Of a stretch of 64,000 nucleotides of DNA, positions 25,619 through 33,040 are shown piece after piece. Every line of letters starts with the position of its first letter. Position 1 is the first letter of the stretch. The stretch spans positions 3,348,001 to 3,412,000 of the forward strand of contig NZ_CP013854.1 of assembly GCF_001698125.1 (NCBI RefSeq). Direction: 5' to 3'. Source of the stretch: Pseudonocardia sp. HH130630-07 (lineage in GTDB: Bacteria; Actinomycetota; Actinomycetes; Mycobacteriales; Pseudonocardiaceae). The translations under genes and the position numbers were made by a program. A model generated the notes under the pieces. It did no database searches and was not told the DNA's origin. It saw only the letters and a list, made by a program, of their open reading frames with translations.

Positions 25619-26527
25619 TTATGCCGCGTCTCGGGTGAGGGCGGCGTTCTCGTAGTTGATCGGTGAGAGCCCGGCGGCGGCACTGTGTCGCCGCCGGTGG
25701 TTGTAGAAGCCGTAACACCAGTCGATGACCGCCGCCCGCGCCCTACTGATGGTGTCGAAGTCGTTGCGGGACAGCACTTCCCACTCCAGGCTGGAGAAGA
25801 ACGCCTCCGCCGCGGCATTGTCGAAACACGACCCGACCCGGCCCATCGACTGACGGATGTCGAGCCGCCGACACAGAGCGGTGAACGCGCCCGCGGTGTA
25901 GGTCGACCCGCGGTCGGTGTGGAAGATCACCCCGGCGATTCGGTCCGCCCCGCCGCGGGCCGCCACCGCCATCCGGATCGCCGCACACGCCAGCTCGGCG
26001 TTCGGGTGCAGCCCCGTGGCCGCGCCGAGCAGCCGCCGCGAGTACAGGTCGATCACCGTGGCCAGATACAACTTCCCGGCCGCGGTGGGGATCTCGGTCA
26101 TGTCCCCGACCCATCTGCGGTTCGGCTCGGCCGCAGTGAAACCCCGACGAAGCAGGTCCGGGAACTTCGGCGCCGTGCGGTCCTGGCGGGTCAGCCCGTT
26201 GTGCCGCTTGATCCGGCGGGCGACCAGGCCCTGGCGGCGCATCGAGTCCGCCACGGTCTTCTCCGACACCCGCCATCCGGCCTCACACAGGTCGGCGTGC
26301 AGACGGGGTGAGCCGTGTAGCCGCTGGGCGTCGTCGAACGCCACGGCCACGGCGGCGTCCAACGCGCAGCGGCGCTTCTCGGTCGCGGTGGCACCACCGT
26401 CGGAACGCGCGGCGCGGTCGAGCCACTTGTACAGCCAGGAGATCGACACCCCCAACAGGGCGCAGGCCAGCGTGTGCGGCACCCGGTGGAAGGTCCTCTG
26501 GTCGGCGATGAAACGGGCCACGCTCAC
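25619..26527 (-). CDS. IS3-family transposase OrfB (copy 2)
   Basis: The 302-residue product is the same as that of copy 1, with an intact DDE triad (WVGDMTEIPT, FHTDRGSTYT, SSLEWEVL). GTG 26527 overlaps the orfA stop. Two intact copies mean either could supply transposase for the whole composite region. Confidence 0.92.
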   Translation of the reverse strand: MSVARFIADQRTFHRVPHTLACALLGVSISWLYKWLDRAARSDGGATATEKRRCALDAAVAVAFDDAQRLHGSPRLHADLCEAGWRVSEKTVADSMRRQGLVARRIKRHNGLTRQDRTAPKFPDLLRRGFTAAEPNRRWVGDMTEIPTAAGKLYLATVIDLYSRRLLGAATGLHPNAELACAAIRMAVAARGGADRIAGVIFHTDRGSTYTAGAFTALCRRLDIRQSMGRVGSCFDNAAAEAFFSSLEWEVLSRNDFDTISRARAAVIDWCYGFYNHRRRHSAAAGLSPINYENAALTRDAA

Positions 26528-26814
26528 TTCGTCGCCTCCTTGACCCACAGGACCACGGATCGCTTGAGGACATCACGCTCCATCCGCAGCTCGGCGTTCT
26601 CCGCGCGCAGCCGCTTGAGCTCCTCGACGCCGCCGCGAGACAGGCCCTCGGTGTCCTCGCGGGCCTCTCGTGCACGGGCCACCCAGTTGCCCAGCGTGCC
26701 CTCGTTGACCCCCAGGTCACGGGCGACCTGGGCGATCGGCTTGCCCGTCTCCTCCACGACCCGGACCGCTCCGTCACGGAACTCCCGGTCGTAGCGCTTC
26801 CGTACCTCTGGCAT
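26524..26814 (-). CDS. IS3-family transposase OrfA (copy 2)
   Basis: The 96-residue helix-turn-helix and leucine-zipper subunit is identical to the copy 1 product. Transcription runs away from sigR, so the element is not expected to drive sigR from this gene's own promoter. Confidence 0.92.
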   Translation of the reverse strand: MPEVRKRYDREFRDGAVRVVEETGKPIAQVARDLGVNEGTLGNWVARAREAREDTEGLSRGGVEELKRLRAENAELRMERDVLKRSVVLWVKEATK

Positions 26815-26879
26815 CGCTACCCCTTATAGCTGATGCCTCCCCGATCATGGGTGAACCGCACTTTGGCCTCGTGTCACCG

Positions 26880-26899
26880 GGCCGAAGCTCCATGAGTGG
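26880..26899. repeat. Right half of the palindrome split by the transposon
   Basis: GGCCGAAGCTCCATGAGTGG is the reverse complement, with one mismatch, of the reconstructed left arm (CCACTCATGGAGCTT at 17810-17824 plus TGGCC at 26864-26868). It lies 20 bp to the right of the IS3 end and 24 bp before the sigR promoter. The intact hairpin may have been a terminator between ybaK and sigR. Confidence 0.75.
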
Positions 26900-26923
26900 A
26901 GCCCGGGGGAGGGGTGAGCGCGG

Positions 26924-26949
26924 GGAATGTCGTGGCCGGTCGGGGCGTT
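26924..26949 (+). promoter_or_regulatory. SigR/SigH-type autoregulatory promoter
   Basis: GGAAT at 26924-26928 and GTT at 26947-26949 are separated by exactly 18 bp, matching the GGAAT-N18-GTT consensus of the SigR/SigH oxidative-stress regulon. It lies about 135 bp upstream of the TTG start of sigR, fitting autoregulation of sigR-rsrA. The composite transposon ends only 63 bp upstream of it. Confidence 0.75.
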
Positions 26950-27084
26950 GTGCGGGGCGTGAGTACAGCAGTGATGGAGGCGCCGCGGCCGGGCCCGGTC
27001 CGGCGCGGACGCGTACCCTCCGACGGGTCCGCAGTGCCGGTGGCCCGCACCGGCTCGCGGCTCGTGTCACTGGAGAGGGGACCG

Positions 27085-27864
27085 TTGTCAGATCAGCCGG
27101 ACCAGTCCGGGGACCAGCAGCTCGGCGTGCCCGCCGAGGGTGCCACTGAGAGCGCCACCGAGGTCGGCGCCGACAGTGCCACCGAGGTCGGCGCCGCCGA
27201 CAGCGCCACCGAGGTCGGCGCCGCCGACGCGGACGGCAACCGGGCGCCCGACGGCGAGTCCGTCGCCGACCGCACGGCGCGCTTCGAGCGGGACGCGATG
27301 CCCCTGCTCGACCAGCTCTACGGCGCGGCCCTGCGGATGACCCGCAACCCGGCCGACGCCGAGGACCTGGTGCAGGAGACGTTCCTCAAGGCGTACTCGG
27401 CGTTCGGCTCCTTCCGGCGCGGTACGAACCTGAAGGCCTGGCTCTACCGGATCCTGACCAACACCTACATCAACGGCTACCGCAAGCGGCAGCGCCAGCC
27501 GCTGCAGTCGCCGACCGACGAGATCACCGACTACCAGCTCGCGCAGGCGGGCGGGCACAGCTCGACCGGGCTGCGTTCGGCCGAGATGGAGGCGCTCGAC
27601 GCGCTGCCGGACTCCGACGTCAAGGAGGCCCTGCAGGCGCTGCCGGAGGACTTCCGGATGGCGGTGTACCTGGCCGACGTCGAGGGGTTCGCCTACAAGG
27701 AGATCGCCGAGATCATGGGCACTCCGATCGGCACCGTGATGTCGCGGCTGCACCGCGGCCGCCGCCAGCTGCGCGACATGCTGACCGACGTCGCCCGCGA
27801 CCGCGGTGTGGTGCGGGCCGGTGCCGGGCGCGGCGAGGACAACCAGGAGGTGACGGCGTCGTGA
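27085..27864 (+). CDS. sigR: ECF sigma factor SigR (SigH-type)
   Basis: A 259-residue ECF sigma factor. Region 2 is visible in [40 protein letters not shown] and [19 protein letters not shown]; region 4 in [20 protein letters not shown] and [19 protein letters not shown]. SigR directs thiol-oxidative-stress genes and is held by RsrA. TTG 27085 was chosen for its GGAGAGGGG site; in-frame starts further upstream lack one. The first ~55 residues are a low-complexity tail with three SATEVGA(A)D repeats not found in the conserved core. It overlaps rsrA by 4 bp. Confidence 0.9.
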   Translation: MSDQPDQSGDQQLGVPAEGATESATEVGADSATEVGAADSATEVGAADADGNRAPDGESVADRTARFERDAMPLLDQLYGAALRMTRNPADAEDLVQETFLKAYSAFGSFRRGTNLKAWLYRILTNTYINGYRKRQRQPLQSPTDEITDYQLAQAGGHSSTGLRSAEMEALDALPDSDVKEALQALPEDFRMAVYLADVEGFAYKEIAEIMGTPIGTVMSRLHRGRRQLRDMLTDVARDRGVVRAGAGRGEDNQEVTAS

Positions 27865-28232
27865 GCGCGCAGGACGTCCCGGACGACCGCAACCCGATGC
27901 TGCCCGACGGCGGGACCGACTGCAGCGAGGTGCTCGCCGAGGTCTGGATGTTCCTCGACCGCGAGTGCGACCAGCAGCGGCGGATGCTCCTGGAGCAGCA
28001 CCTGCACGAGTGCGCTCCCTGCCTGGCCGAGTACGGCATCGACGAGAAGCTGAAGGCGCTGCTGGCCCGCAAGTGCGGCGGCGAGGCGGCACCCGAGTCG
28101 CTGAAGGACCGGCTGCGCACCCAGATCCGCTCGGCGGTGCTGGAGCAGGCCGAGGTCACGGTCGAGAGCGGGCCGGAGGGCACCAGCGTCTCGGTCGCGC
28201 ACCGGCGCACGGAGTTCCGCGCCGAGGGCTGA
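27861..28232 (+). CDS. rsrA: Mycothiol-system anti-sigma factor RsrA
   Basis: A 123-residue zinc-containing anti-sigma factor of the ZAS family. The metal site is Cys in TDCSEV (about 20) plus the HxxxCxxC motif HLHECAPC (about 47-54). Oxidation of the cysteines releases SigR. GTG 27861 overlaps the sigR stop (GTGA), giving stoichiometric co-translation. A perfect 21-bp hairpin follows the gene. Confidence 0.92.
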   Translation: MSAQDVPDDRNPMLPDGGTDCSEVLAEVWMFLDRECDQQRRMLLEQHLHECAPCLAEYGIDEKLKALLARKCGGEAAPESLKDRLRTQIRSAVLEQAEVTVESGPEGTSVSVAHRRTEFRAEG

Positions 28233-28239
28233 CGCGAAG

Positions 28240-28283
28240 ACGACGAAGGGCGGGCACCCCGTGGGGTGCCCGCCCTTCGTCGT
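28240..28283. terminator. Strong bidirectional terminator
   Basis: A perfect 21-bp inverted repeat (28240-28260 with 28263-28283) with a 2-nt loop, between rsrA and the convergent bL37 gene. The arm reads ACGACGAAGGGCGGGCACCC; the partner ends in TTCGTCGT. It should terminate both converging transcripts. Confidence 0.8.
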
Positions 28284-28295
28284 TCGCGCGGCGAC

Positions 28296-28370
28296 TCAGG
28301 TGTTCGGCTTCTTGCCGTGGTTCGCCTTGTTCTTGGCGCGGTCGCGACGCTTGCGGGCACGCTTGGACAT
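28296..28370 (-). CDS. 50S ribosomal protein bL37 (24 residues)
   Basis: A 24-codon gene on the minus strand encoding MSKRARKRRDRAKNKANHGK plus KPNT. It matches the very small, basic actinobacterial ribosomal protein bL37, first recognised in mycobacterial ribosome structures and usually missed by gene finders. AAGGAGG lies just upstream of the ATG. It is convergent with rsrA and shares the terminator at 28240-28283. Confidence 0.88.
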   Translation of the reverse strand: MSKRARKRRDRAKNKANHGKKPNT

Positions 28371-28435
28371 GACCGGCCTCCTTTCGTGTGCGGGAGTTCG
28401 TCCGCTGATTCTCGCATGTGGTGGGATGGGCGATC

Positions 28436-29965
28436 GTGACCACGCTGAGCGAGCTGCTCGCCGAACACACGACGATGGACGGCGAGACCGTCGACCACCT
28501 GCAACGGGTGGTCGGCGAGTGGCAACTGCTGGCCGACATGTCGTTCGCGGACTTCCTGCTGTGGGTGCCGCTCGACGACCTGGGTGCGGCCCTCGACCCG
28601 AGGTCCGGTGACGGCGCCCCGCGGTCGGCCACGGCGCAGTTCCTGTGCGTCGCCCAGGCCCGCCCGACCACCGCGCCCACCGCGCACCCGGACGACGTCG
28701 TCGGCCGCCGGGCGGCGGCGGTCGAGGTCGGCCAGGTGCGGCGGGCGGTCCAGGAGGGCCGCATCTGCCGCGACGACGACCCGCGCTGGCACCTGGAGGT
28801 CCCGGTCCGCCGGGAGACGATCCCGGTCCGGCACCAGGGGCGCACCGTGGCCGTGCTGTCCCGCGACACCAACCTCTCGACGCCGCGGGTGCCGTCGCCG
28901 CTGGAGATCGCCTATCTCGGCAGCGCGTCGGACCTGTGCCAGATGATCGTCGACGGCACGTTCCCGCCGCAGTCCGGGCCGCCCGGCAGCGCCGAGGGGA
29001 GCCCTCGGGCCGGCGACGGGCTGGTCCGGCTCGACGTGCACGGCAACGTCGCCTACGCCAGCCCGAACGCGCTGTCGGCCTACCACCGCATGGGCCACGC
29101 GAGCGACGTCGCGGGCGCCGATCTCGCGACCGTCACCAAGGTCCTGGTGCTGGACCCGTTCGACGCCAAGGAGGTCGCCGAGCGGATCACCGCGGCCCTG
29201 GACGGGACGCCGTCGACCCGGCTGGAGGTGAAGGGCCGGCGGGCGACGATGCTGGTGCGGGCCCTGCCGCTGCGCCCGCGCGGCGATCCCGCCGGTGCGC
29301 TGGTGCTGGTCCGGGACGTCACCGACCTGCGCCGCCGGGACGCCGCGCTGATGTCGAAGGACGCCACCATCCGGGAGATCCACCACCGGGTGAAGAACAA
29401 CCTGCAGACGGTCGCGGCGCTGCTGCGCATGCAGGCGCGCCGCAGCGAGTACCCCGAGGCGGGGCAGGCGCTGGAGGAGTCCGTCCGCCGGGTCACCTCG
29501 ATCGCACTGGTGCACGAGGCTCTGGCCTACTCGGTGGCCGAGGTCGTGGAGCTCGACGAGCTGCTGCCGAAGGTGCTCCCGGCGATCCGGGACGGGGCCA
29601 CCACCGAGGCCAGGGCCAGGGTCCGGGTGGAGACGGGCTTCGGTGCGCTCCCCGCGGCCAAGGCGACCCCGCTCGTCCTCGTGCTCGCCGAGCTCGTGCA
29701 CAACGCGCTGGCGCACGCCTACGACCCCGGGGCCGCGGGAGAGGTCGTGGTCAGCCCGCGGCGGTCCGCGAGCCGGCTGGAGGTCTCGGTGGCCGACGAC
29801 GGCCACGGCATGCCGCCGGAGTTCGACGTGGAGAAGTCGAAGGGGCTGGGCCTGCAGATCGTCCGCACCCTGCTGAGCTCGGAGCTGGAGGCGACCATCT
29901 CCGTCTCCGACCGCGACGGCGGCGGGACGGTCGCGGCGATCCGGGTCCCGCTGGGCGGGTCGTGA
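28436..29965 (+). CDS. pdtaS: PdtaS-type sensor histidine kinase
   Basis: A 509-residue cytosolic kinase: an N-terminal GAF-like domain (about 1-150), a PAS domain (about 195-300), an HisKA_2 dimerisation segment with the phosphoacceptor in EIHHRVKNNLQTVAALLRMQ (about 315-334) and a HATPase domain with N-box LVHNALAHAY and ADDGHGMP. In mycobacteria PdtaS phosphorylates the RNA-binding antiterminator PdtaR, whose gene is not in this window. GTG 28436 starts the conserved sequence. The gene order sigR-rsrA-bL37-pdtaS-whiB1 matches that recalled around Rv3219-Rv3223c. The 308 bp after it hold no gene I can support. Confidence 0.92.
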   Translation: MTTLSELLAEHTTMDGETVDHLQRVVGEWQLLADMSFADFLLWVPLDDLGAALDPRSGDGAPRSATAQFLCVAQARPTTAPTAHPDDVVGRRAAAVEVGQVRRAVQEGRICRDDDPRWHLEVPVRRETIPVRHQGRTVAVLSRDTNLSTPRVPSPLEIAYLGSASDLCQMIVDGTFPPQSGPPGSAEGSPRAGDGLVRLDVHGNVAYASPNALSAYHRMGHASDVAGADLATVTKVLVLDPFDAKEVAERITAALDGTPSTRLEVKGRRATMLVRALPLRPRGDPAGALVLVRDVTDLRRRDAALMSKDATIREIHHRVKNNLQTVAALLRMQARRSEYPEAGQALEESVRRVTSIALVHEALAYSVAEVVELDELLPKVLPAIRDGATTEARARVRVETGFGALPAAKATPLVLVLAELVHNALAHAYDPGAAGEVVVSPRRSASRLEVSVADDGHGMPPEFDVEKSKGLGLQIVRTLLSSELEATISVSDRDGGGTVAAIRVPLGGS

Positions 29966-30273
29966 CGCCGGTACCGGTGGCCGGGGACGGGGCGGCGGCG
30001 AGGCAAGGACGTCGCCGTTCGTGGTCCCCGGGCGGTCGCCCCGGTGCGCCGGGTGACCGTCGTCGCTACAGCGGGTGACCCGGGGCGTCGACGAACGGCC
30101 CGGACAGAGGGGATACCCTCGGACCGTGACCGTTGATCCCGGTGCCGAGGTCGCGCCGGCACCGTGGTGGACGAGTCACCCGGGGCGGCAGATCGCCCCG
30201 AACGCACCTCGGGCCCGTGGCCGGTGGCATCCGGCTACGGGCCCGAGGGCGGGGAGCTACTTCTCGATGTGCC

Positions 30274-30525
30274 TTATGCGGTGCGAGCGCGCGGGCGGGT
30301 GCTGCGCCGCTTCAGGGCGCGACGCTCGTCCTCGCTCATGCCGCCCCATACGCCGGCATCCTGGCCGGACTCGAGGGCCCACTGCAGGCACGACTCGGTG
30401 ACCGGGCAGCGCCGGCACACGCTCTTCGCCTCCGCGATCTGCATCAGGGCGGGGCCGCTGGTGCCGACCGGGAAGAAGAGCTCCGGGTCCTCGTCGCGGC
30501 AGATCGCGTCGTGACGCCAGTCCAT
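30274..30525 (-). CDS. whiB1: WhiB-family iron-sulfur transcription factor, WhiB1 type
   Basis: An 83-residue protein with four Cys ligands for a [4Fe-4S] cluster: one in DAICRDEDP (about 9) and three in SVCRRCPVTESC (about 37, 40 and 46). The GVWGGMSEDERR turn and the basic C-terminal tail KRRSTRPRARTA are present. WhiB1 binds the sigma-A region-4 domain and DNA, responds to nitric oxide and is essential in mycobacteria. A CRP-type site lies 74 bp upstream of the start codon. Confidence 0.93.
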   Translation of the reverse strand: MDWRHDAICRDEDPELFFPVGTSGPALMQIAEAKSVCRRCPVTESCLQWALESGQDAGVWGGMSEDERRALKRRSTRPRARTA

Positions 30526-30598
30526 GTTCGCCTTCTCCTCTGGTGCGCGATCGGGGTCGCGCCGATCGTCGTCTTCTTTACGTGCATGTTTCGCAGCT

Positions 30599-30614
30599 TG
30601 TGAATACTTTCACG
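30599..30614. promoter_or_regulatory. CRP-type binding site upstream of whiB1
   Basis: TGTGAATACTTTCACG matches the CRP/Rv3676 consensus TGTGA-N6-TCACA at every fixed base except the last. It lies in the whiB1 promoter region, 74 bp before the start codon. In M. tuberculosis whiB1 is controlled by the cAMP-responsive CRP at sites of this kind. The rest of 30615-31037 holds no gene I can support. Confidence 0.7.
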
Positions 30615-31037
30615 AGCTCGGTTCGTCCTCAATGGGATACCGATCGCCGTAAACGTGAGGGGCCTCATAGCCACCCACGCACGGCAGACCAGTGCCCGGG
30701 ACATCAGGACTCCGGGCCGGTTCCTGGCTCCAGTGTCCTCGCCGTGCACGGACTCGGCCACCCGAATCCGTGTAAAGCCGGACACTCTCGCCCCGGTCCG
30801 GCCCCTGCGGGCCGACACCGTGCCGAACCGGATCCTGCAGGTCTGGGCCTCGTTCACCCCTACCCGTACGAGCTGCGCTGCTCGTGATCCCTCGCTTGCG
30901 TAGGGACCACCTTGGATCAACCGTTCGCGGTGGTGTAAGCCCCAACGGGACCGACGGTCCGCTCACATCGGTGAATGGCGGGGTTGCTCACTCCGCCGTG
31001 TGAGAGGGCCCGCACGGGGCGCGACGAACCGCCCGTC

Positions 31038-31988
31038 TCACACGACGACGCGTAACGCTCCCGCCACGCTGAGGAATTCCACGTCGGTCCGCATCCCGAG
31101 GTGGTCGCCGTCCAGCTGCAGCGCCAGCGGCCGCTCGGAGGTGATCCTGACCTGCGGGACGGCGTCGTGCCGGACGATCGAGCGCCCGTGCGGGTCACCG
31201 TCGGCGGACAGGATCTGCCGCAGGGTGGAGGCGATCGTCGCCGGACTCAGCCCGGTGAGCGCGAACAGGCCCAGGCCGCTGCCGAACGACGAGCGCGGGT
31301 TCGTCCGCACCGCGCGCCCGGACAGGTAGGTCCACGGGTCGGTGTTCGACACGAACGCCAGCTTGACCCCCTCCAGCGGCGCGGCACCGGGGATGTCGAC
31401 CGTCATCGACGGCGGCCGGCGCAGCTGGGCGAGGTACTGGGCGATCGCCGTCACCGCGTACCGGCCGGGGCTGGCCTCGTGCCCCTGCGCCCTGGCCCGC
31501 TCGACCGCGGCGACGACCTCGGCGTCCCAACCCATGCCGGCGTTGAAGGTGAACCAGCGGTCGTCGGCGTGCCCGAGACCGACCAGCCTGCGCCGGCGCC
31601 GGGCCAGCGCGTCCAGCACCTGGCCGGTCGCGTCGACCGGGTCGCGGGGCAGGTCCAGCGCCCTGGCGAAGACGTTCGCCGAGCCGCCGGGGACCACGGC
31701 GAGCATCGCGGTGGCGTCCGGATCGGGGCGGGGCGGGCCGGTGCCGCTGCCGGTCTGGGCGGCCAGGAGCCCGTTCACCACCTCGTTGACCGTGCCGTCG
31801 CCGCCGAGGGCCACGACCAGCTCCACGCCGTCGGCGACCGCGGCCGCCGTCGCCTCCGCGGCGTGGCCGCGGTAGCGGGTCTGGAGCACGTCCAGCTTCA
31901 GCTCGCTGGCGAGTGCCTTGGTCAGGACGTCCCGGCCGGCGGCGGTGGTGGACGTGGCCTGGGGGTTGACCACGAGCATCGCGCGCAC
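31038..31988 (-). CDS. Diacylglycerol kinase-family lipid kinase
   Basis: A 316-residue lipid kinase of the DAGK/YegS family, transferring phosphate from ATP to diacylglycerol-like lipids. The nucleotide loop is ALGGDGTVNEVVNG (about residues 60-73), followed by VVPGGSANVFARALDLPRDP and FNAGMGWDAEVV. The C-terminal sandwich ends PLALQLDGDHLGMRTDVEF. GTG 31988 (VRAMLVVNPQATST) fits the conserved N-terminus. It is divergent from a small membrane-protein gene 43 bp away. Confidence 0.88.
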   Translation of the reverse strand: MRAMLVVNPQATSTTAAGRDVLTKALASELKLDVLQTRYRGHAAEATAAAVADGVELVVALGGDGTVNEVVNGLLAAQTGSGTGPPRPDPDATAMLAVVPGGSANVFARALDLPRDPVDATGQVLDALARRRRRLVGLGHADDRWFTFNAGMGWDAEVVAAVERARAQGHEASPGRYAVTAIAQYLAQLRRPPSMTVDIPGAAPLEGVKLAFVSNTDPWTYLSGRAVRTNPRSSFGSGLGLFALTGLSPATIASTLRQILSADGDPHGRSIVRHDAVPQVRITSERPLALQLDGDHLGMRTDVEFLSVAGALRVVV

Positions 31989-32031
31989 GGGCCGAACTCT
32001 AACGACCCGGGTCGCGCCTATCCTCGACACC

Positions 32032-32445
32032 GTGGCATCCGAACAGCGCAAGGGCGTCCGGGTACCGGAGAACGTGCGGGTCTCCGGCGTCCTGGTGATG
32101 GTGCAGGGCCTGGCCGGGATCGTGGTGTCGGTCGTGCTGGCGGTCCGCGCGATCGGCGCCGGGGACGCCCGCGGCTACTACGGCATCGCCGAGGCCGGCA
32201 TCTTCCTGCTGATGGCCGGCGGCCTCGCCGCGGTCGGCTACGGGCTCTACCGCGGGGTGCACGGCTGCCGGACGCCGGCGATCGTCGTCCAGCTCCTGCT
32301 GTTCCCGGTGATCTACTACGTGCTCGGCCCGAGCCGGCAGCTGCTGTGGGGCATCGTCTGCGGGCTGTTCGTGCTGTTCACGTTCCTCATGCTGATCAGC
32401 GAGCAGACCCGGCGGTGGTCGATGGGCGACGAGTACCCGGACTGA
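32032..32445 (+). CDS. Small integral membrane protein
   Basis: A 137-residue protein from GTG 32032 with four predicted membrane segments (SGVLVMVQGLAGIVVSVVLA, AGIFLLMAGGLAAVGYGLY, IVVQLLLFPVIYYVLG and LLWGIVCGLFVLFTFLMLI) and a charged C-terminus SEQTRRWSMGDEYPD. It resembles conserved actinobacterial hypotheticals; the function is unknown. The start was trimmed so that it does not overlap the divergent lipid-kinase gene. Confidence 0.75.
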   Translation: MASEQRKGVRVPENVRVSGVLVMVQGLAGIVVSVVLAVRAIGAGDARGYYGIAEAGIFLLMAGGLAAVGYGLYRGVHGCRTPAIVVQLLLFPVIYYVLGPSRQLLWGIVCGLFVLFTFLMLISEQTRRWSMGDEYPD

Positions 32446-32518
32446 GCGGCCGGCCGGACCGGCGGGCTCCGGGGGCCGGGCGCCGACGGGGCGGACGCCG
32501 GGGCCCCGGTCGTGGCGG

Positions 32519-33040
32519 TCAGCGGGCGGCGAGCCCGGTGAGCGGGGCACCGGTCAGCCGGTAGGTCGTCCAGCCCTCGTTCGGGGTGGCGCCGATCGCG
32601 CGGTAGAAGCCGATCGCCGGTGCGTTCCAGTCGAGCACGTTCCACTCCAGGCGGGCCCAGCCGTTGCGGGTGCACTCGGCGGCGAGCGCGGCCAGCAGCC
32701 GGGCGCCGTGACCGTCGCCGCGGTGGGCGGGGGAGACGTAGAGGTCCTCCAGGTGGATGCCCGCGACGCCCTCCCAGGTGGAGAACGTGCGGAACCAGAT
32801 CGCGACCCCGACCACGTCACCGACCACGTCACCGACCACGTCACCGGCCACGTCACCGCCCGCGGCCACGGCGACGTGCGCCGCGGCGACCGGGTCGTCA
32901 CCGAACAGCGCGGTGTCCAGCTGCCCCGCGGTCAGCCCGCACTCCCCGGCGGCCTTCTCGTACTCGGCCAGCTCGTGCACCAGCCGCACCATCGCGGGGA
33001 CGTCGGCCGGACCCGCCGGTCGCACGGTGCCGGTGCTCAC
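32519..33040 (-). CDS. GNAT-family N-acetyltransferase
   Basis: A 173-residue acetyltransferase. The acetyl-CoA site is YVSPAHRGDGHGARLLAAL (about residues 103-121), and WNVLDWNAPAIGFYRAIGA matches the diamine/spermidine-type branch. A 12-bp repeat (four copies, 32808-32855) inserts GDV-V/A-G units before VAIWFRTF, lengthening a surface loop. The start overlaps the stop of the phosphatase gene by 4 bp, so the two are coupled. The substrate is unknown. Confidence 0.85.
   Translation of the reverse strand: MSTGTVRPAGPADVPAMVRLVHELAEYEKAAGECGLTAGQLDTALFGDDPVAAAHVAVAAGGDVAGDVVGDVVGDVVGVAIWFRTFSTWEGVAGIHLEDLYVSPAHRGDGHGARLLAALAAECTRNGWARLEWNVLDWNAPAIGFYRAIGATPNEGWTTYRLTGAPLTGLAAR

Larger units (their letters stand above)
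17825..26860. mobile_element. IS3-bounded composite transposon-like region (9,036 bp)
   Basis: Two near-identical 1,271-bp IS3-family elements in direct orientation (17825-19095 and 25590-26860) bound the region. The outer junctions are flanked by CTT (17822-17824 and 26861-26863), matching the 3-bp duplication typical of IS3 elements; the inner junctions show no matching repeat. Contents are remnants of IS481, IS256, ISL3, IS5 and IS630 elements plus an AbiF-type gene and a methylenetetrahydrofolate reductase-like gene. Either it transposed as a unit, or one IS inserted first and the 7.8-kb repeat unit was acquired by recombination at that IS. Confidence 0.75.
25590..26860 (-). mobile_element. 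IS3-family insertion sequence, copy 2
   Basis: A second copy in the same orientation as copy 1, offset by exactly 7,765 bp. The terminal inverted repeats begin TGCGGTTC at 25590 and end GAACCGCA at 26860. Its outer end carries the right CTT of the target duplication; its inner end (25590) has no matching flank. Copies 1 and 2 give a 7.8-kb direct repeat able to recombine and excise the cargo. Confidence 0.9.

Noticed and set aside
26896..27084. Longer in-frame starts for sigR.
   Set aside because: They would translate through the GGAAT-N18-GTT promoter and lack a ribosome-binding site; TTG 27085 has GGAGAGGGG.
30075..30401. Plus-strand frames upstream of and opposite whiB1.
   Set aside because: Their sequence is antisense to whiB1 for most of its length and matches no family; only a promoter-like GGATACCCT is visible.
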